A stretch of DNA of 64,000 nucleotides from Isoetes taiwanensis (GCA_021234155.1 JAJEKV010000093.1:1178001-1242000), one strand, 5' to 3'. Positions 1 through 12,625 are shown, counted from the stretch's first letter. Program-made: numbers and translations. The notes: a model not told the origin generated them from the letters alone.

Positions 1-317
1 TAAAACACCACAAGGGTACTCTATTTACCACCCATGGGACCAACTAGAAGAGATGTCACCAAGTCAAGCTACTCCTCAGGAAGATCAGTATAAGAACAAG
101 CTCTTTCTACCCACCAACCACTGGTGTTACATGAACTCCTTGTAATAATATGATGAAGTAAGAAACAAGAGAAGATACTAGAAGGTAAGACTAGACTCAT
201 TATCAACATAGGAAGAAGCAGATCTAATTGTGCAGTCAGCTTAGACCCCTATGCACCTTTCTGGGCATAACCCTCGAACCGTAAGTAATCTATGGATAAA
301 CAAGCCCAATCTGGAAA

Positions 318-860
318 CTAGACTTCAAGGGCTTTCCAGAAGGTAAGGATCGCCGATTTATGAGTTGTGGTCGCAGAGATATCATGTCTCAAAGTTGTCC
401 TTCTATTTATAGATAACAACACCTTTTTTTTTTTTTTTTTTGCTTTTAAATAAAGGTCAATATCAATAAATATTGTTCCATGCAAGGCCACTCCCCCGAG
501 CAACATATCAAAATCTTCTAAAAAACTCCTACCGACTAGAGTTTTTTGCGCATCCTTCTCCTAGCAGGATTCTCCAATGGCAATTGTCTAATGCCGCTCT
601 TTGGCTGTAATGTGTATTGGAACCACCATATCTTCCTTTGAAATTTCTCGCTGATGCACTGCACCAACGGATTCTGCTACAACATCCTCTTCTGAACCAA
701 ATTTTTCAACAGCAATTGATTGATGCCAGGTGTTTGGCCACTAATTGAATTAAAGCGCCACCTTCTTCTTTTGAAATTTCGTCCTGATGAGCCCCACCTT
801 TCTTCCTTTTTTTCATCTTCACAGCATAAGGCTTGAATTCTCCTTTTCGCAAGTCCCTGG
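318..860 (-). pseudogene. Decayed coding relic with poly(A), unknown protein
   Basis: On the minus strand a reading frame can be followed from about 850 down to about 440 with one frameshift and two stops. It contains a lysine-rich start (KMKKRKKGGAHQDE), two copies of a degenerate motif resembling HQxEISKEE about 130 bp apart, and an ending near GRSFLEDFDMLLGG. It is followed by a run of about 19 A on the minus strand (T at 423-441). A poly(A) after a coding-like stretch suggests a retroposed transcript end. I do not recognise the family. No target-site duplication is evident, so retroposition is inference. The frame could also be chance. Confidence 0.3.
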
Positions 861-2727
861 ATCAGAGGTCCCGCCTCGATACCATCTTAGAGATATGAAG
901 GAAAAACAAAATATGATTGATCGGATCTGGTTGGTTGGAACAACCCCAACCGTGGCATACAGTTATATGTGCAACTGTGGCTTTTGACATGAGATGTGCC
1001 ATTTGGCTTGGATCGCCAACTTGGCAGTTAGTCAACTTGCTACATAAGCACTTTATTGATCTATTATGATCATATGTGCAACATATTTGCTTGTTTAGTT
1101 CGCGTTTTTTTCAAGAATCCATATTATTTCATGCTTTTTGCAAGTATTTTTTGGGGGTTCAATGGTTCAAGGATCCATAGCTGAGGCATCTAGGCATTTA
1201 GGTTGTAAAGAGGAGAAGGGACAAAGCAAGCAAGAATCAGTGTGAAGGGTTTAAGAGGGAAATTTGGCCGTGGGTTCAAATCCACGTTGACAATGTGCAT
1301 TTTTTTTTAGATTCACTCTGCACAAAGCTAGCTAAGCTTGAGCAGCTGTTTTTGGTTTGTGTGGAGTTGACAATAACTTGATAATAACTAGGGCATGTGC
1401 AAACAGTTGCCCCCCTTTTTTCGATATTCGGCTTCCTCTAACATTCATCTCTTCTTTTAGCTGAGCCTATTGAGCTTGTGAGAGCTTGTCACCATGGAAT
1501 AGATTGGCATCCTCGGGCGAGTGGAGCATCTTTTCGGTTATGGCATCTTCCGTTTATAGCGGCTTCGAACGATTAGTGCTGATCAAATTCCACATTTCAA
1601 CGGTTTTTTTCCGCAGAGGATCTTGTTTCTTCGAGCTTTATGGTGAGCCCACCGCCATAGCCTGATGAGGGCAGGCAGGAGCCATGGATGAGCCCACTGC
1701 CACAGTCGGTTGAGGGTAGAAGCTGCTTTGAGCATGGCCAAGGATGGCTTCATTTAGCTTCCCTGATTCATCGGGGCATTTTAACCATTGGTTGTGTTTT
1801 TTAACTTTTGTTTTTCGCCATGATGGTTTTGCACTTTGTACGTTTGTTTGTTTTGCACCATTCACATTGGAACGCTTTCTTCTTATCAAAATTCTATTAG
1901 CCATATCATGGAATACTCTCTAAATCGATGGTTTCAATCACATTTTGTAGTATATACTAATTCTGTGAAGATAAGACAATGTTAACATATCCATTTCTGT
2001 CTAATGTAAAGAACAGTTAGGTGTTGTTCTGCCCCCTCGTCCAACCCTATGTTGCCGTGTGGCCATTTTTTAGCACATTTTCATTTCCAGGAAATACAGT
2101 GACAAAATGTTCAATGTTTTTTGTGGCGGTTCTCTGCTCCAGCCATTGGATTGTTGACACGTGGTGCAGAACAACACCTAACTCTCCTCCACATTATAGG
2201 AAGCCCATTTAGGGTCCGATCACATGAAGCTCTTGACGGGATCATTTCGCTGACGGAAACTGCTTTTTTTACTTGGTGACATGAAGTTGTCGATGGGATA
2301 TGAACCGTAGAGCTATCTTCCTTCTTTTAAAGAAGAAGAGGTTTCAAAATTTGCGGTGCTAGATGAAAAATACAAGCCACGCGTGTTGAAATCGAGCGAT
2401 TCGCTGATAGGAATCCATTCAACCGAGGGTGGGAGCCTGGGGAAGCAATCCTGCCAATAGGTTTTGTTCCTATCGGTTGGGTGCATGTGACCCTTAGGTT
2501 TAGATGATTGATTGGGATTCTTCCCACGCCAACGGCTTCATGTGATCAGACTCTTTATGGCTTTCCCGCTATGTCATCAGGGGCTCCGACCGCGTGTCGC
2601 CCCTGTTTTTATTGTACAGAAAGCCCACTATATGGGCTTTCCTATATACAGAATGACAATTCTGAGATGCATGAAGCTCGTGCCACTTATTTAAAAAAAC
2701 ATCCTGATGCATTTTGAGTAAGTGAGA
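861..2727. other. No gene recognised
   Basis: Only short open frames that overlap on both strands; none shows a known domain. A tRNA B-box-like stretch (GGTTCAAATCC) lies near 1275 but has no A box or acceptor stem around it. Confidence 0.5.
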
Positions 2728-3427
2728 TGTGACGTTCCAAAGACAAGATACGGCTCCGGGGCGTGATATTGTAATCGCCATCATCACGCAGCGTACGCCG
2801 CCACCCCGACCGACGGTATGCGCCAACGTGTAGCCAAGTGGGTAGCCCCTAGGGGGCAACTTGCTAAGAATGTGCATTAGTATTAATGTGCACATTTTCC
2901 AATGTACACATTAATGTGGGCACACATTTCCATGTGGCCACTTGATGCCAAGTGGGCCATACCCATAGGTGTAATTAATGTGCACATTTTCCAATGTACA
3001 CATTCATTAATGTGCACACATTTCCATGTGAGCACATTTGGGTGCACACATTTCCATGTGGGCACATTTGGCCACCTAGCCCTTAAAGGCAAGTGGGCCC
3101 TTTTCCCCAATTATCCCACATGCCTAAAGGGGATAATTGGAAACCCTAGCCACCCCTTGTCTATTTAAGTGGGAGAACCCTAACTTGCCCATTTTCGTTT
3201 CTAGGGTTTTAGAGCTCGCTTTTGGCCGCCTCAAGAGCTAAAAAGCCTCCCCTGCACTGCCCCGAGAGAACCGCATCATTAGTTTTCCTTGATTCGAGCA
3301 TTTCAAAGGATGGTCGAAGTTCAGTCGAGGAGGAACTCAAGGATCGGGTATTTAGGCAATTTAGTAGTCTAAACCCCATTTCAGCCATCGAATCAGAGAG
3401 GGTTTAGCCTCTTAAATTGCCCATAGC
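2728..3427 (+). repeat. 5' LTR
   Basis: Matches 9596-10288. It carries internal short repeats around CACATTTCCATGTGGGCAC and a TATA-like CTATTTAAG near 3160, a plausible promoter. The stretch from about 2838 to 3215 is almost identical to the other LTR, while the first 110 bp and the last 200 bp differ at many positions. No clear primer-binding site follows it. Confidence 0.75.
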
Positions 3428-6400
3428 CACAGACGAGCTAAGGGCAACTTCTGAAGACATCAAGGTCCCGGCCAATGCACAAACAGAGATAAGGGAGAGG
3501 AGGCAGAAAAAAGGCGGACCCAAGAGGGGAAGCACAACGACAAACACCTCAACCGACAAACGAGTAGAACGGGACACCACTTGACCTATCATCAATCTCC
3601 ATCAAATGGGAAGAATATTGGTAACCAACGGCACCAAGAATGTTCTAGATGTCAACCTCCCAGGCTACCACGCCCACGAGCTCACATCGAGAAAAGAGGA
3701 TCTCAACGCCTTCAACCAACTCGACGCATTATGAGTTTCAAATGGAAGAACGCGAGACAACAAAATACGTGCATGAGGAAGATGTTAGGCATCGATGTCG
3801 CGTTAGCATCACGAGCTAGGGCCGAGGGCATAATCTTCCATCGAGGAGACAACTCATGGCGACACGAGGGCGTATAGAAACCGGAGGGAAGATCACCCGC
3901 GACCTTGCAGCCCCCAAAGAGCTCAAAGCAACGCCAACAAAAGGAGTAACCAAGCTAGGCAACAACAAAGCACCTAAGGCTAATCAGACGAAGCTTCCGG
4001 CTCCCTTGCACCAGCCAGAAGAACTTTCATCCGCTCCAAAAGTAGGAGACCATGAGGGGAGGAGACGATATCGGGGAAGGAACATCTCCAACTTGAAGGC
4101 CTATATCAAGCACTAGGGGCAAGATCAAGGAGGAGAATATTACGCTCCACAGAATTCCGGACCCGTGAACACCTAGAAACCAAAGGAAGGACGGCTTTAC
4201 TACGCCAGCCAAGGAGTGCGAGACTTCGAATGGTGAGGACCCAAAGGACGGAGGAGAGCGACCTAGCCAGCAGGTACAAATCAACGCTAAAGGCCACGAA
4301 GGAGCCATGGTAGGGGCAAGGGAGATGACCACACTTCCCAGCACGTGAGAGCCACCTCGAATGAAGCAAAGCCCAAGCAACAGGAGTCGACTCGGAAATT
4401 CAACATGCGGAGGAATGACAACACCGCCATCGACCACACCATCTCGAGTCAAGATATTCAAGAATGCCCGACCGCAGCGGCCCGTGTGACCCTACTCAAG
4501 CTCGATCAATGGCACCGCAAATCAGCAATCTTGCAACGACATAACCGCATGTAGGGACGTGGCGGTCACCGCGATTCCTCGCTAATTTAACTTACACAAT
4601 AAGGAGGAGCAGCTTTTCAAGGGATCACATCGCTTAACACTCTTCGCGAACTTGAGGTGATCAGCTCGGATCGCAACCATTTAAGCTCAACAATAGTAGC
4701 AAAGATCTCAAGGAATCCCGAGTCAACGTAACTTAAGAAGATGCAAAGAAACCGGGGTATCAAACGCGATCAAGGAGGGAAACCCTAAAGGAGTATAAAT
4801 AATTAGGTAGATCTTCGTAGTTGTTTTGCAAAAGTGGATGAATTAAAATCCCAATGTAAATGATGTCCCATATATAGTGGAGAAACATGAGTTTAAAGTC
4901 ATGTTTTACTTGATTTAGCGCTTAGATCGGGAAGCTCCTTCACTTCGACTACCAAAGGAGTAAGTGAGGAAGCACAACTATAGCCCAAGATCAAAATGGA
5001 AGAGCAAGTACGAGGGAGAACGACTGCGAGCCCAAGCAAACCTTCGACTCCAAACACCGGGGAAATGCCCTCAAGCGTAAGACTTTCGGCCACCCAATGT
5101 TAGAATAAGAGACAACACCGATCATGTCAAGATCATCAACGCGACACCAGGACATCGTCAGGGCGCAACACTACCTCTTGTAGCAGTGGCAGCACTTGAC
5201 GAACTTATGACATGAGTGGCCTCAACAATGGAAGGAGGAACACCCCGACATCAACGAGCCAACTAAGAAGGCAACATCTCGACGACCATAATCCCACCTT
5301 GTGGTAATATAGGGTGATGCGCTATGACACGTGTATTAGATGGAGATGCACTTACGAAAGGCACCGCGATGAGGAGACATGCCTTCAACAACTAGGTGAC
5401 GGCTTCGTCAGATACTCCTACCAGTAATTAGAAGAGAAGAAGCCGACCATATCTCTGACATGTGGCACGTCAAACGCCCAAGGTAGAAGCATTCGACGCC
5501 TTAACGACAAGGATAGCAACTGAAGCACCTTCGGCGAAAAGAGAGTTCAAGATAATAGCCAGGCTATTCAACGACAAGAGTATATCTAAGGCAGGTACTT
5601 CTTCAACGCAAGGGTCAAGCTGCGCAGAGATAAGGATCCATCATCCCGACAACGGAGCCATCAGGGAGGAGAGTCATGATGCCTTACTTGCCAAAGAGAC
5701 CGAAATGCATAGAAGGACAAAGGTCGAATCGAAGATGGAGAAGTGCTAGCAACCGACTTCTTCCACGAGCTTCCCAGAGGCAACAGGAGGATCAAAACTG
5801 ACGAGCACAATCAAAGTCACCGGAGGGTACCTCAAGACAAGAAGACGGCATAGCACTGTGGAACGTGACAACGTCCAAGCCATGTGATCGAGGGGATCAA
5901 ACGAAGAAGTTTGGAAGCTCGATGGAGAACCAACTAGGTGAGGGCGACCCGATGACTTGCACGCTGCCTTGCATGCAACTTGGTGAACCAAGGATGAACG
6001 ATTCAAAGAACAACTGCAGAAGAGAACAACTCCAGAGGAGTATAGCCAAAGGAATCGCGCACAGCCTCAAGAGACGCCTTCAAATAGCTTCAAGTATCAT
6101 GAAGGGGGGAACAATTATTGCCCGAGAACAGGATCAAGAAGCGATCAAAATGTCGAAGCATCAACGACAAGCACACCTTAGTTAGAATGTGATGCAAAGC
6201 GGTTGTGCCATAGCCCACAAACATCGGAGGGCCCAAGTATATCAACAAGTTACCCGAAAGTATTGTTTGAGCCGCACAAATAGGAGGATATAGATCGTCA
6301 ACACCATTGCAAGGGAGGAACACCGATGACATTGCCAAGGAGTAGGTGTCCAACTCGAAGGGAGGCACAAGGGAGACCTAATAGCTCTAGTAGTAATTGT

Positions 6401-8970
6401 AATTATGTAAGCTATATGTTGTGCATGTATAGTTCCCTTGTTATTTCTTCCCTCCCATAGCGTAACACATCAAAGGAAGAGATGTCATGCAAGTTGCAGG
6501 GGTGAAGCAATCAACATCGTCAACACTCTTCGGGCAACACGATAACGACAAGAGGACTCGACGTATGAGACATCGATGGAGTCGAAGAAACAATATCGGA
6601 TACAGAGTCATCCTTTAGCTGCCAAGACAAAGAGTTCAAGATGAAAGATCTCTTTCAACAGCGCCACTTTCAGGCATTTGAAAAGCGGCATGCAAGATTC
6701 AAATGATCAACTACACCATCAAGCCACCCGGCAATAAGAGGCTTCTAGCTTAACAAAGTCAACCTCTACATCAAAGAGGAGCCACTGTCAAGGAGACTGA
6801 AGTATCGAGCGACTCGGAAGAACGTTACCTTGCTCCTTCAAGCAGGCAACGAGTGGATGAGCTTCTAGCAAGCTCAAGGATCTAAGGCCACGGGGCCTAG
6901 TAGGTTAAATGTATGGATGGTAACATCCATATTGGGATAGAAGGCATTTCGGATATTCTCATTTGAGTGATTGCCCCAATATTGAGCTAAGCGTCAAGAT
7001 TGGGAAGGAAATGCCTAGGAGTAACTAAAATTATACACGATTGTTAACAGACATCCAACGTATTGAAACCACTTGGTGAGATTGATCTCCTCGCTAAGAA
7101 GAAATCACTACTAGGATAATTGTTGACCATGTATAAATCTAGTATCTCCAAAGAATAATCCAAAGAAAGAAAAGAAGTAATCTAACAAGTCCGCCAACTT
7201 GTTACGATGACATCAATTCGATTGGTAGGAATATTCCAAGAGTTTAAATAACTAAGAAAGGGGGAATCTCTAGAATAATAAAATAATAGTACATGCAAGG
7301 TACATCTAAAATAAGAATTATAGTAATCAAATAGTCTTTTGAGACAAAAGGAATTGTCGTCATGACAAAACCTTGTGGTTTAGAATCGTTCTAACTAAGT
7401 AGATAACCCATAATTATATTGAAATAAATGATAAGATAATATATGCATCCATCTTAGATGGTTATATATGTTAGCTAAGGCTAGTAACTTAATGCGCTAA
7501 GTAAGAAGCGTATAACCTCTTAAGGGGAGAGAATAGATATGACGTTGTGTGCAATGTCATTGAAGGGGTCTTGAGGACCATTTTCTTTTTGAAGAAAGTG
7601 GGAGGGCTCAATCTTATGATTGAACGCATTTGCAACCAATTGACTAACTTGAGTAGAATAGAGTTCACTGGGCAATGGTAGGCTTAAGCGATAGCGTAAG
7701 ATAGATAGATAGATAGCTCAGGAGGCCTTCAACGTGCGAGACCGACATGATAGCTAACTACACCAACGAAGTGGAGCAAAACCATGGGAGCAATGCAACG
7801 ACCAAGTCATCTCCAAACTACTCGACGCCGGCTCAATGAGTGGATGCGTTTTAGCCTTAGGTAAGGTATGTGCATGTATTATAAGCCTTAATGTGTCTTA
7901 TTGATAAGTTAAATATAGACCCTAATAACTGCATAGAAATTGTTGTACGTATATGTATCATAGGGAAATAAGTTAAATAACAGCGATAATGTGAAGTAGC
8001 ATGTTAATTAATCCTTCGCAAGGATGCAATTCCTTCCAAGGATAGCTATAGGTCCTTATAAATATAAATAGAAAATAGAATTCGGATATACTTAAGTGCA
8101 TCTTAGGGATATACTTCCAAGGGTAATGTAGGACCCAAGGAAGAGAATAAGAAGCACATCTAATTCTTGTGTATGATAATTAAAACCCTGTCTATAATAC
8201 AATAGGTCTAAATCAGGGTTATTGTTTAAATAATCGCGATCTAAAAGTCGTTAAATATTGCAAAGCTTAGAGTAAATATAATTGTACTATCGGAAGTAAT
8301 GTATCCGATACTATGATAATGTTAATTCATAAATATTACCTTAGGGTAATTATGTTAATCACATGCATTTAAGGAGAAAAAAAAAAAAAAAAAAAAAAAA
8401 AAATTGGCTCAGGCATGTCGATTTGTGTTTAGATTAGTTTCATGTGTAGTTAAGATTAATCTGCGACTGCGCATGCAACCTATGCTTGGTATGGATTGCA
8501 TGCGTTGTTACCGATGATGAGACCACTACGGTGATCTCTAGGGCGTGGTGTAATGTCAATGTAGGCATGACCGCGTTTCACTGACGGCAGTGGAAGGTAG
8601 ATTAGAAAGTCTACTTCCGTCCCAAGTAGAGCGACCTCGAGAGAAAGGAGGTCATTAAGGAATGCATTGATAGGAAAGGCACCTTTAGCCCCATATATGC
8701 TTTGATAGGAGGAATCTATCCTTCCCCCCCCGGGAAGGATATCCTCCTGTTGGGCAACTAGAGGTGTAGGCATGAGCGGCATATAGGCATATAGGCGCTG
8801 TCTCCACGGCCATAATGGAAGATCCACCCTCTTCCTAGGCCGGGAGATTAGCCATGCATCCATGTAGATAGGTGGGGTGGTCACCATATAACCAAAATTT
8901 TTTGTAATAATTAATAATAGGTAGTGTCGACTGCGGGCCAATAGAGCTCCGGGAGGGCAAGGAGGTCGAA
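3428..8970 (+). other. LTR-element interior, no assignable protein
   Basis: Contains many short plus-strand frames (for example 3581-3877, 3856-4116, 5462-5749, 5865-6185) rich in K, R, Q and T, without a motif I can name. They may be remnants of a gag-like region. A (GATA)n stretch sits near 7704-7720 and a 33-nt poly(A) at about 8371-8403. The 153-codon minus-strand frame at 8480-8941 has no recognisable domain. Confidence 0.4.
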
Positions 8971-9525
8971 CTCACGAAGGCTTGCAACACAAATTTTGTT
9001 ATAATGTGTTGCAAGGGATGAAGGGTACCTTAGAAGTGTAAATTTTGTATGAAATTGATAAACTTTGATAAACTTAAATGTTGTATTAAGTAAGGTTAAT
9101 AATTACCTTGCGTGGATTAAGTTATGATGTGATAAGTTAATAGGATAACTTAAATAGTAATGTCTTAAACATTACCTTAGAGTAATTCTAATAATTAAGA
9201 TAGTAAGTATGTAATTATAGATATTGTAAAATTAATGCGTGATTTTTAAGGTCGCGAAGACCGCAACACAAATTTTGTTGGAATGTGTTGCAAGGAATGA
9301 AGAGTACCTTAAATAATAATTGTATATGAAAGTGTTAAATTGTGATAAACTAAATGTTGTGATAATAGAAACTAATAAGTACCTTATTTTAGTAGAAGTT
9401 ACTTAATTGACAACTTATTTGATAATGTAATGGCGTAATAATGATTTAAAAATATTATCTTAAGGTAATCGTAATAAATGTGTAAGTATTATAGTAGTAT
9501 ATCGTTATGCATCGGGTTGATTGCG
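8971..9525 (+). repeat. Two tandem copies of a ~279-bp unit before the 3' LTR
   Basis: The phrase GCAACACAAATTTTGTT occurs at 8984 and again at 9263. The following sequences stay alignable through an AT-rich stretch with the small inverted repeat ATTACCTTAGGGTAAT. A more diverged third remnant is visible around 8290-8370. Tandem repeats in the 3' untranslated region are common in large plant Ty3-type elements. Confidence 0.7.
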
Positions 9526-9540
9526 GGTTAGGAAGATTCC

Positions 9541-9595
9541 AAGGTGGGGAGAACTAACGATCTTTGCGGGCGACATCATTTCAAGGTGGGGAGAA
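9541..9595 (+). other. Duplicated polypurine tract
   Basis: The 13-mer AAGGTGGGGAGAA occurs at 9541-9553 and again at 9583-9595; the second copy abuts the 3' LTR. The second is the expected primer site for plus-strand DNA synthesis. Confidence 0.65.
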
Positions 9596-10288
9596 TGTGG
9601 CGTTCCAAAGACGGATATCGCTCCGGGGCGATATTATTATCTTGCCCCACGCCGCATTACCGCCACCCCTCGTGACGACGCATAGCCGTGTAGCCAAGTG
9701 GGTAGCCCCTAGGGGGCAACTTGCTAAGAATGTGCATTAGTATTAATGTGCACATTTTCCAATGTACACATTAATGTGGGCACACATTTCCATGTGGCCA
9801 CTTGATGCCAAGTGGGCCATACCCATAGGTGTAATTAATGTGCACATTTTCCAATGTACACATTCATTAATGTGCACACATTTCCATGTGAGCACATTTG
9901 GGTGCACACATTTCCATGTGGGCACATTTGGCCACCTAGCCCTTAAAGGCAAGTGGGCCCTTTTCCCAATTATCCCACATGCCTAAAGGGGATAATTGGA
10001 AACCCTAGCCACCCCTTGTCTATTTAAGTAGGAGAACCCTAACTTGCCCATTTTCGTTTCTAGGGTTTTAGAGCTCTGTTTTGGCTGCCTCAAGAGCCAA
10101 AACCGCCTCCCAGAACTGGGTCGAGAGAAGCGCATCATTAGTTTTCCTTGATTCGAGCATTGGGATGGGATGGTCGAAGTTAGTCGAGGAGGAACTCAAG
10201 GATCAGGTATTTAGGCAATTTAGTAGTCTAAACCCCATTTCAGCCATCGAATCAAAGTGGGTTTAGCCTCTTAAATTGCCCATAGCAG
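9596..10288 (+). repeat. 3' LTR
   Basis: Partner of the 5' LTR at 2728. It starts TGTGGCGTTCC directly after the polypurine tract. Similarity ends after TTGCCCATAGC. The true end could lie further right if the 5' LTR has lost its last part. Confidence 0.75.
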
Positions 10289-11430
10289 CCCTCTAGAACT
10301 CTAGATAGTGAGATTCTAACTAAAGAACCTAACTCTATGATATAGATTAGATCTTGTTCTTTAGTTCTTCCGTGATGTATATGGATGATGTATCTCTGTG
10401 AACTCCTTGTATTGGGAAGGGGGTAGAGACCTAAAAGCTTGGTAGTAGATGCTCCTAGATTAGCCTCTCTAGCACACTATAGATGCGGCTTGTGCACAAG
10501 AGCCACACCGGGTTGTGGGTGAAGGGGCCAGACTGGCTTATAAGGAGGTTCGTGTTCTGACTCTTGAACGATCCCTATGGTGTGTTAGTGCTACAGGGGA
10601 TCATTGTGACTAGGTCTAATGGCTTGCCAGCTGCGTGTGGGCAAGGCATGGGCTCTCGACACTCGTGAGGTGGTGAATATGACCTTCCATTGAGTTCAAG
10701 TCGAATCACGGGGTGGCCCTCTAGTCACCTTGAGTCGGCAGATGTAGATCTACGGAGGGAGAGATCCCTACCTGCCCCATCGGAATGGGGAGATGCAACC
10801 CGGGGATATAGCCCCCTTGGCTATGCATCCCGGGCTCTGATCGAGTCCCAACACTTTTCGACCTACTACGCAAAGTTAAAGTAAGGGGAGGGGCGGATGG
10901 AGTGGACAACCCAATGCCATGTTCTTATGCCAGCCAAATCCATTGCCATGAATTCATGCGCAATGACCTCACGGAGACCCAAGCTTGTCGGTCCATCCCC
11001 GTGTCCAGGAGCCTTGGGTAGGATTTCCTCTATGCATTGTGGCGATCATTGTCTTTTGCAGATGTGATGTGCCACCCGGAAGGGTGGGTATATGTGTTGC
11101 TCTTATATAACGACATGTATGTTTACGCCTTGACTAGGTAGGCCCCCGAGGGAGGCGGGTACAATGACCCTTTCACTCTTCCCACTGGAACCCGTCACGG
11201 TTGCAGTGTTATGTGAAGGGCCCTGTATCGGCATGGAGCTGGTATGGGGGAAGAACTCCTGTTTGTATACGGTGAGTGCACCGTATACGAGTAGGGGACG
11301 TCACATGAGACATAGGATAGGTATTAGGCTTCATTTTATCAAAGAAGGTGACTATGGAGCATATTCTTTTAGGCCTACTTAGATGGATTAGATGGATTAG
11401 GTATCCGGTACATATTTTAAGCAGAACGGC
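10289..11430. other. No gene recognised
   Basis: Unique-looking DNA between the 3' LTR and the SKP1-like gene. Short overlapping frames only. The last part would hold the SKP1-like promoter, but I see no clear TATA box. Confidence 0.4.
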
Positions 11431-11431
11431 T

Positions 11432-12555
11432 ATGGCGAATATGAAGTGTGCGTACTCGGCGGGGAGATCTTCGAGGTCGAGGAGGCCGTTGCCTTTAAAT
11501 CCCTCACAATCAAGCGCATGATCGAGGTTATTAGCGTCGATAGTGTAATACCTCTGCCCATTACCAGCAAAACCCTTGCAAAGGTGATTGAGTTCAGTAC
11601 GTATAGCGTCCATATTGCTAAGCACTTTGACGACGAGAATCTCTCTTGGTACAACGATTTTTTAAATGCCAACGAGGCTACATACGTTGAGCTTGTGCAA
11701 GTTAGTCGGTGCTTTTCTTACATCTTTTATGTTGGCATAGCCGTCTGTTTTTGTGTTACGGTGTAGTTTTTGTTTATGCACTAACCATAGCTTTTTTTTT
11801 TTTTTTGGGGGGGGGGGGAGGACCGCAAAACGAAAGTGTCCTCATATTATTGTGTGTTTTGGTAGCTTTACATTGTATTTCTCACAATTGTGCATGTTCT
11901 GATAGCTTTACATTGTATTCTTTACAATTGTGCATGCTTTGATAGCTTTATATTATATTCCTTACCATTATGGATGTTTTGATAGCTTTACATTGTATTC
12001 CTTCCAATTGCGCATATTTTGATAGCTTTAGATTGTATTCCTTACAATTATGCATCTGATAGCTTTACATTGTATTCCTTACAATTGTGCATCTTCTGGT
12101 AGCTTTACATTATCTTTCTTTATCTTGTGTATTTTCTCATAGCTTTTCTTTATTATGACTGTTTCTTGGGCTATTATTTATCTACGTATGCATCTTCTAA
12201 TGTTTTTGAGGCCATTTTGTAAATAAAATTTTGGGAGATATCTTTGTTTTCTCTCATAAGTTTATGCTACTTTCTCCTGTTTATCCTCATGAAAATGTAT
12301 GCAGGCCTAATCCATGGATGTTGGCTTCATTCATAGGCTGCAAATTATTTGGATACCGAATGTCTGGTGGACCTTGATGTTCAGGCAATTGTTAACACGA
12401 TTAAAAGAAAGACTCCAGAAGAGATCGTGAGAATGTTTAAGACTAATATGACACCCGAGGAGCAGCAGGCATGTCAAGGACGATTGGTATTGGGCAAGAC
12501 TTCTTTGACCGCGGGGCCTAAGGCTGCCCCAGAAAACCAGACATGTCAAGCATGA
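11432..12555 (+). pseudogene. SKP1-like protein (SCF ubiquitin ligase adaptor), one intron, probably non-functional
   Basis: SKP1 links F-box proteins to cullin-1 in the nucleus and cytosol. Exon 1 (readable 11446-11700) shows the SKP1 start-region signature GEIFEVEEAVA and a VIPLP...SKTLAKVIEF stretch. The intron runs 11701-12336 (GTTAGT...TCATAG, phase 0). Exon 2 (12337-12555) begins AANYLD and holds KRKTPEEIVRMF and TPEEQQ, matching the SKP1 C-terminal helices that bind F-box proteins. The joined order TYVELVQ/AANYLD fits the family exactly. Problems: the likely start ATG at 11432 is out of frame by one base with the rest, and the usual WAFE ending is replaced by an unrelated tail. The intact splice sites argue against a processed copy. 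It could be a diverged working gene if a different start is used. Confidence 0.85.
11861..12145 (+). repeat. ~40-bp minisatellite in the SKP1-like intron
   Basis: About seven head-to-tail copies of a unit beginning GATAGCTTTACATTGTATTC and ending near TTGTGCATGTTTT, with scattered substitutions. It is preceded at about 11790-11819 by a poly(T)/poly(G) run. Confidence 0.85.
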
Positions 12556-12625
12556 CTGGTATTCGGCGAGACTTCTTGGACATAGGACGGAGTCCGCCGT
12601 AAAAACTAGCAGGCATGTCAAGTAC
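12470..12625 (+). repeat. Two-copy tandem duplication at the SKP1-like 3' end
   Basis: A unit of about 77 bp containing CATGTCAAG...GACTTCTTTGG is present twice. The first copy lies inside the aberrant C-terminal reading frame and the second just past its stop, which explains the unusual tail of the predicted protein. Confidence 0.6.

Larger units (their letters stand above)
2728..10288 (+). mobile_element. LTR retrotransposon without recognisable pol (LARD-like)
   Basis: Two direct repeats of about 700 bp, starting with TGTG(A/G)CGTTCC at 2728 and 9596, bracket about 6.2 kb. The second copy is immediately preceded by the polypurine tract AAGGTGGGGAGAA, the usual plus-strand primer position, which gives the orientation. 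I searched the internal region by eye for gag zinc knuckles, protease, reverse transcriptase and integrase motifs and saw none; frames are short and broken. It is therefore either a large non-autonomous derivative or a heavily decayed Ty3-type element. The outer LTR boundary is uncertain because the similarity stops at CCCATAGC rather than at a canonical CA, and no 5-bp target duplication is apparent. Confidence 0.75.

Noticed and set aside
780..830. CTGATGAG preceded by GAAA as a hammerhead ribozyme core
   Set aside because: No helices of sufficient length can be drawn around the core motifs in the required order.
1240..1300. tRNA T-arm-like GTGGGTTCAAATCCAC
   Set aside because: No A box, anticodon arm or acceptor stem nearby; could be a SINE scrap but cannot be supported.
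2900..3170. Regular TGTGCACACATTTCC repeats as a CRISPR-like array
   Set aside because: They are imperfect, contiguous and present in both LTRs of a plant retroelement; no spacers.
8480..8941. 153-codon minus-strand frame inside the LTR element
   Set aside because: Antisense to the element, no motif; no sign of a captured gene.
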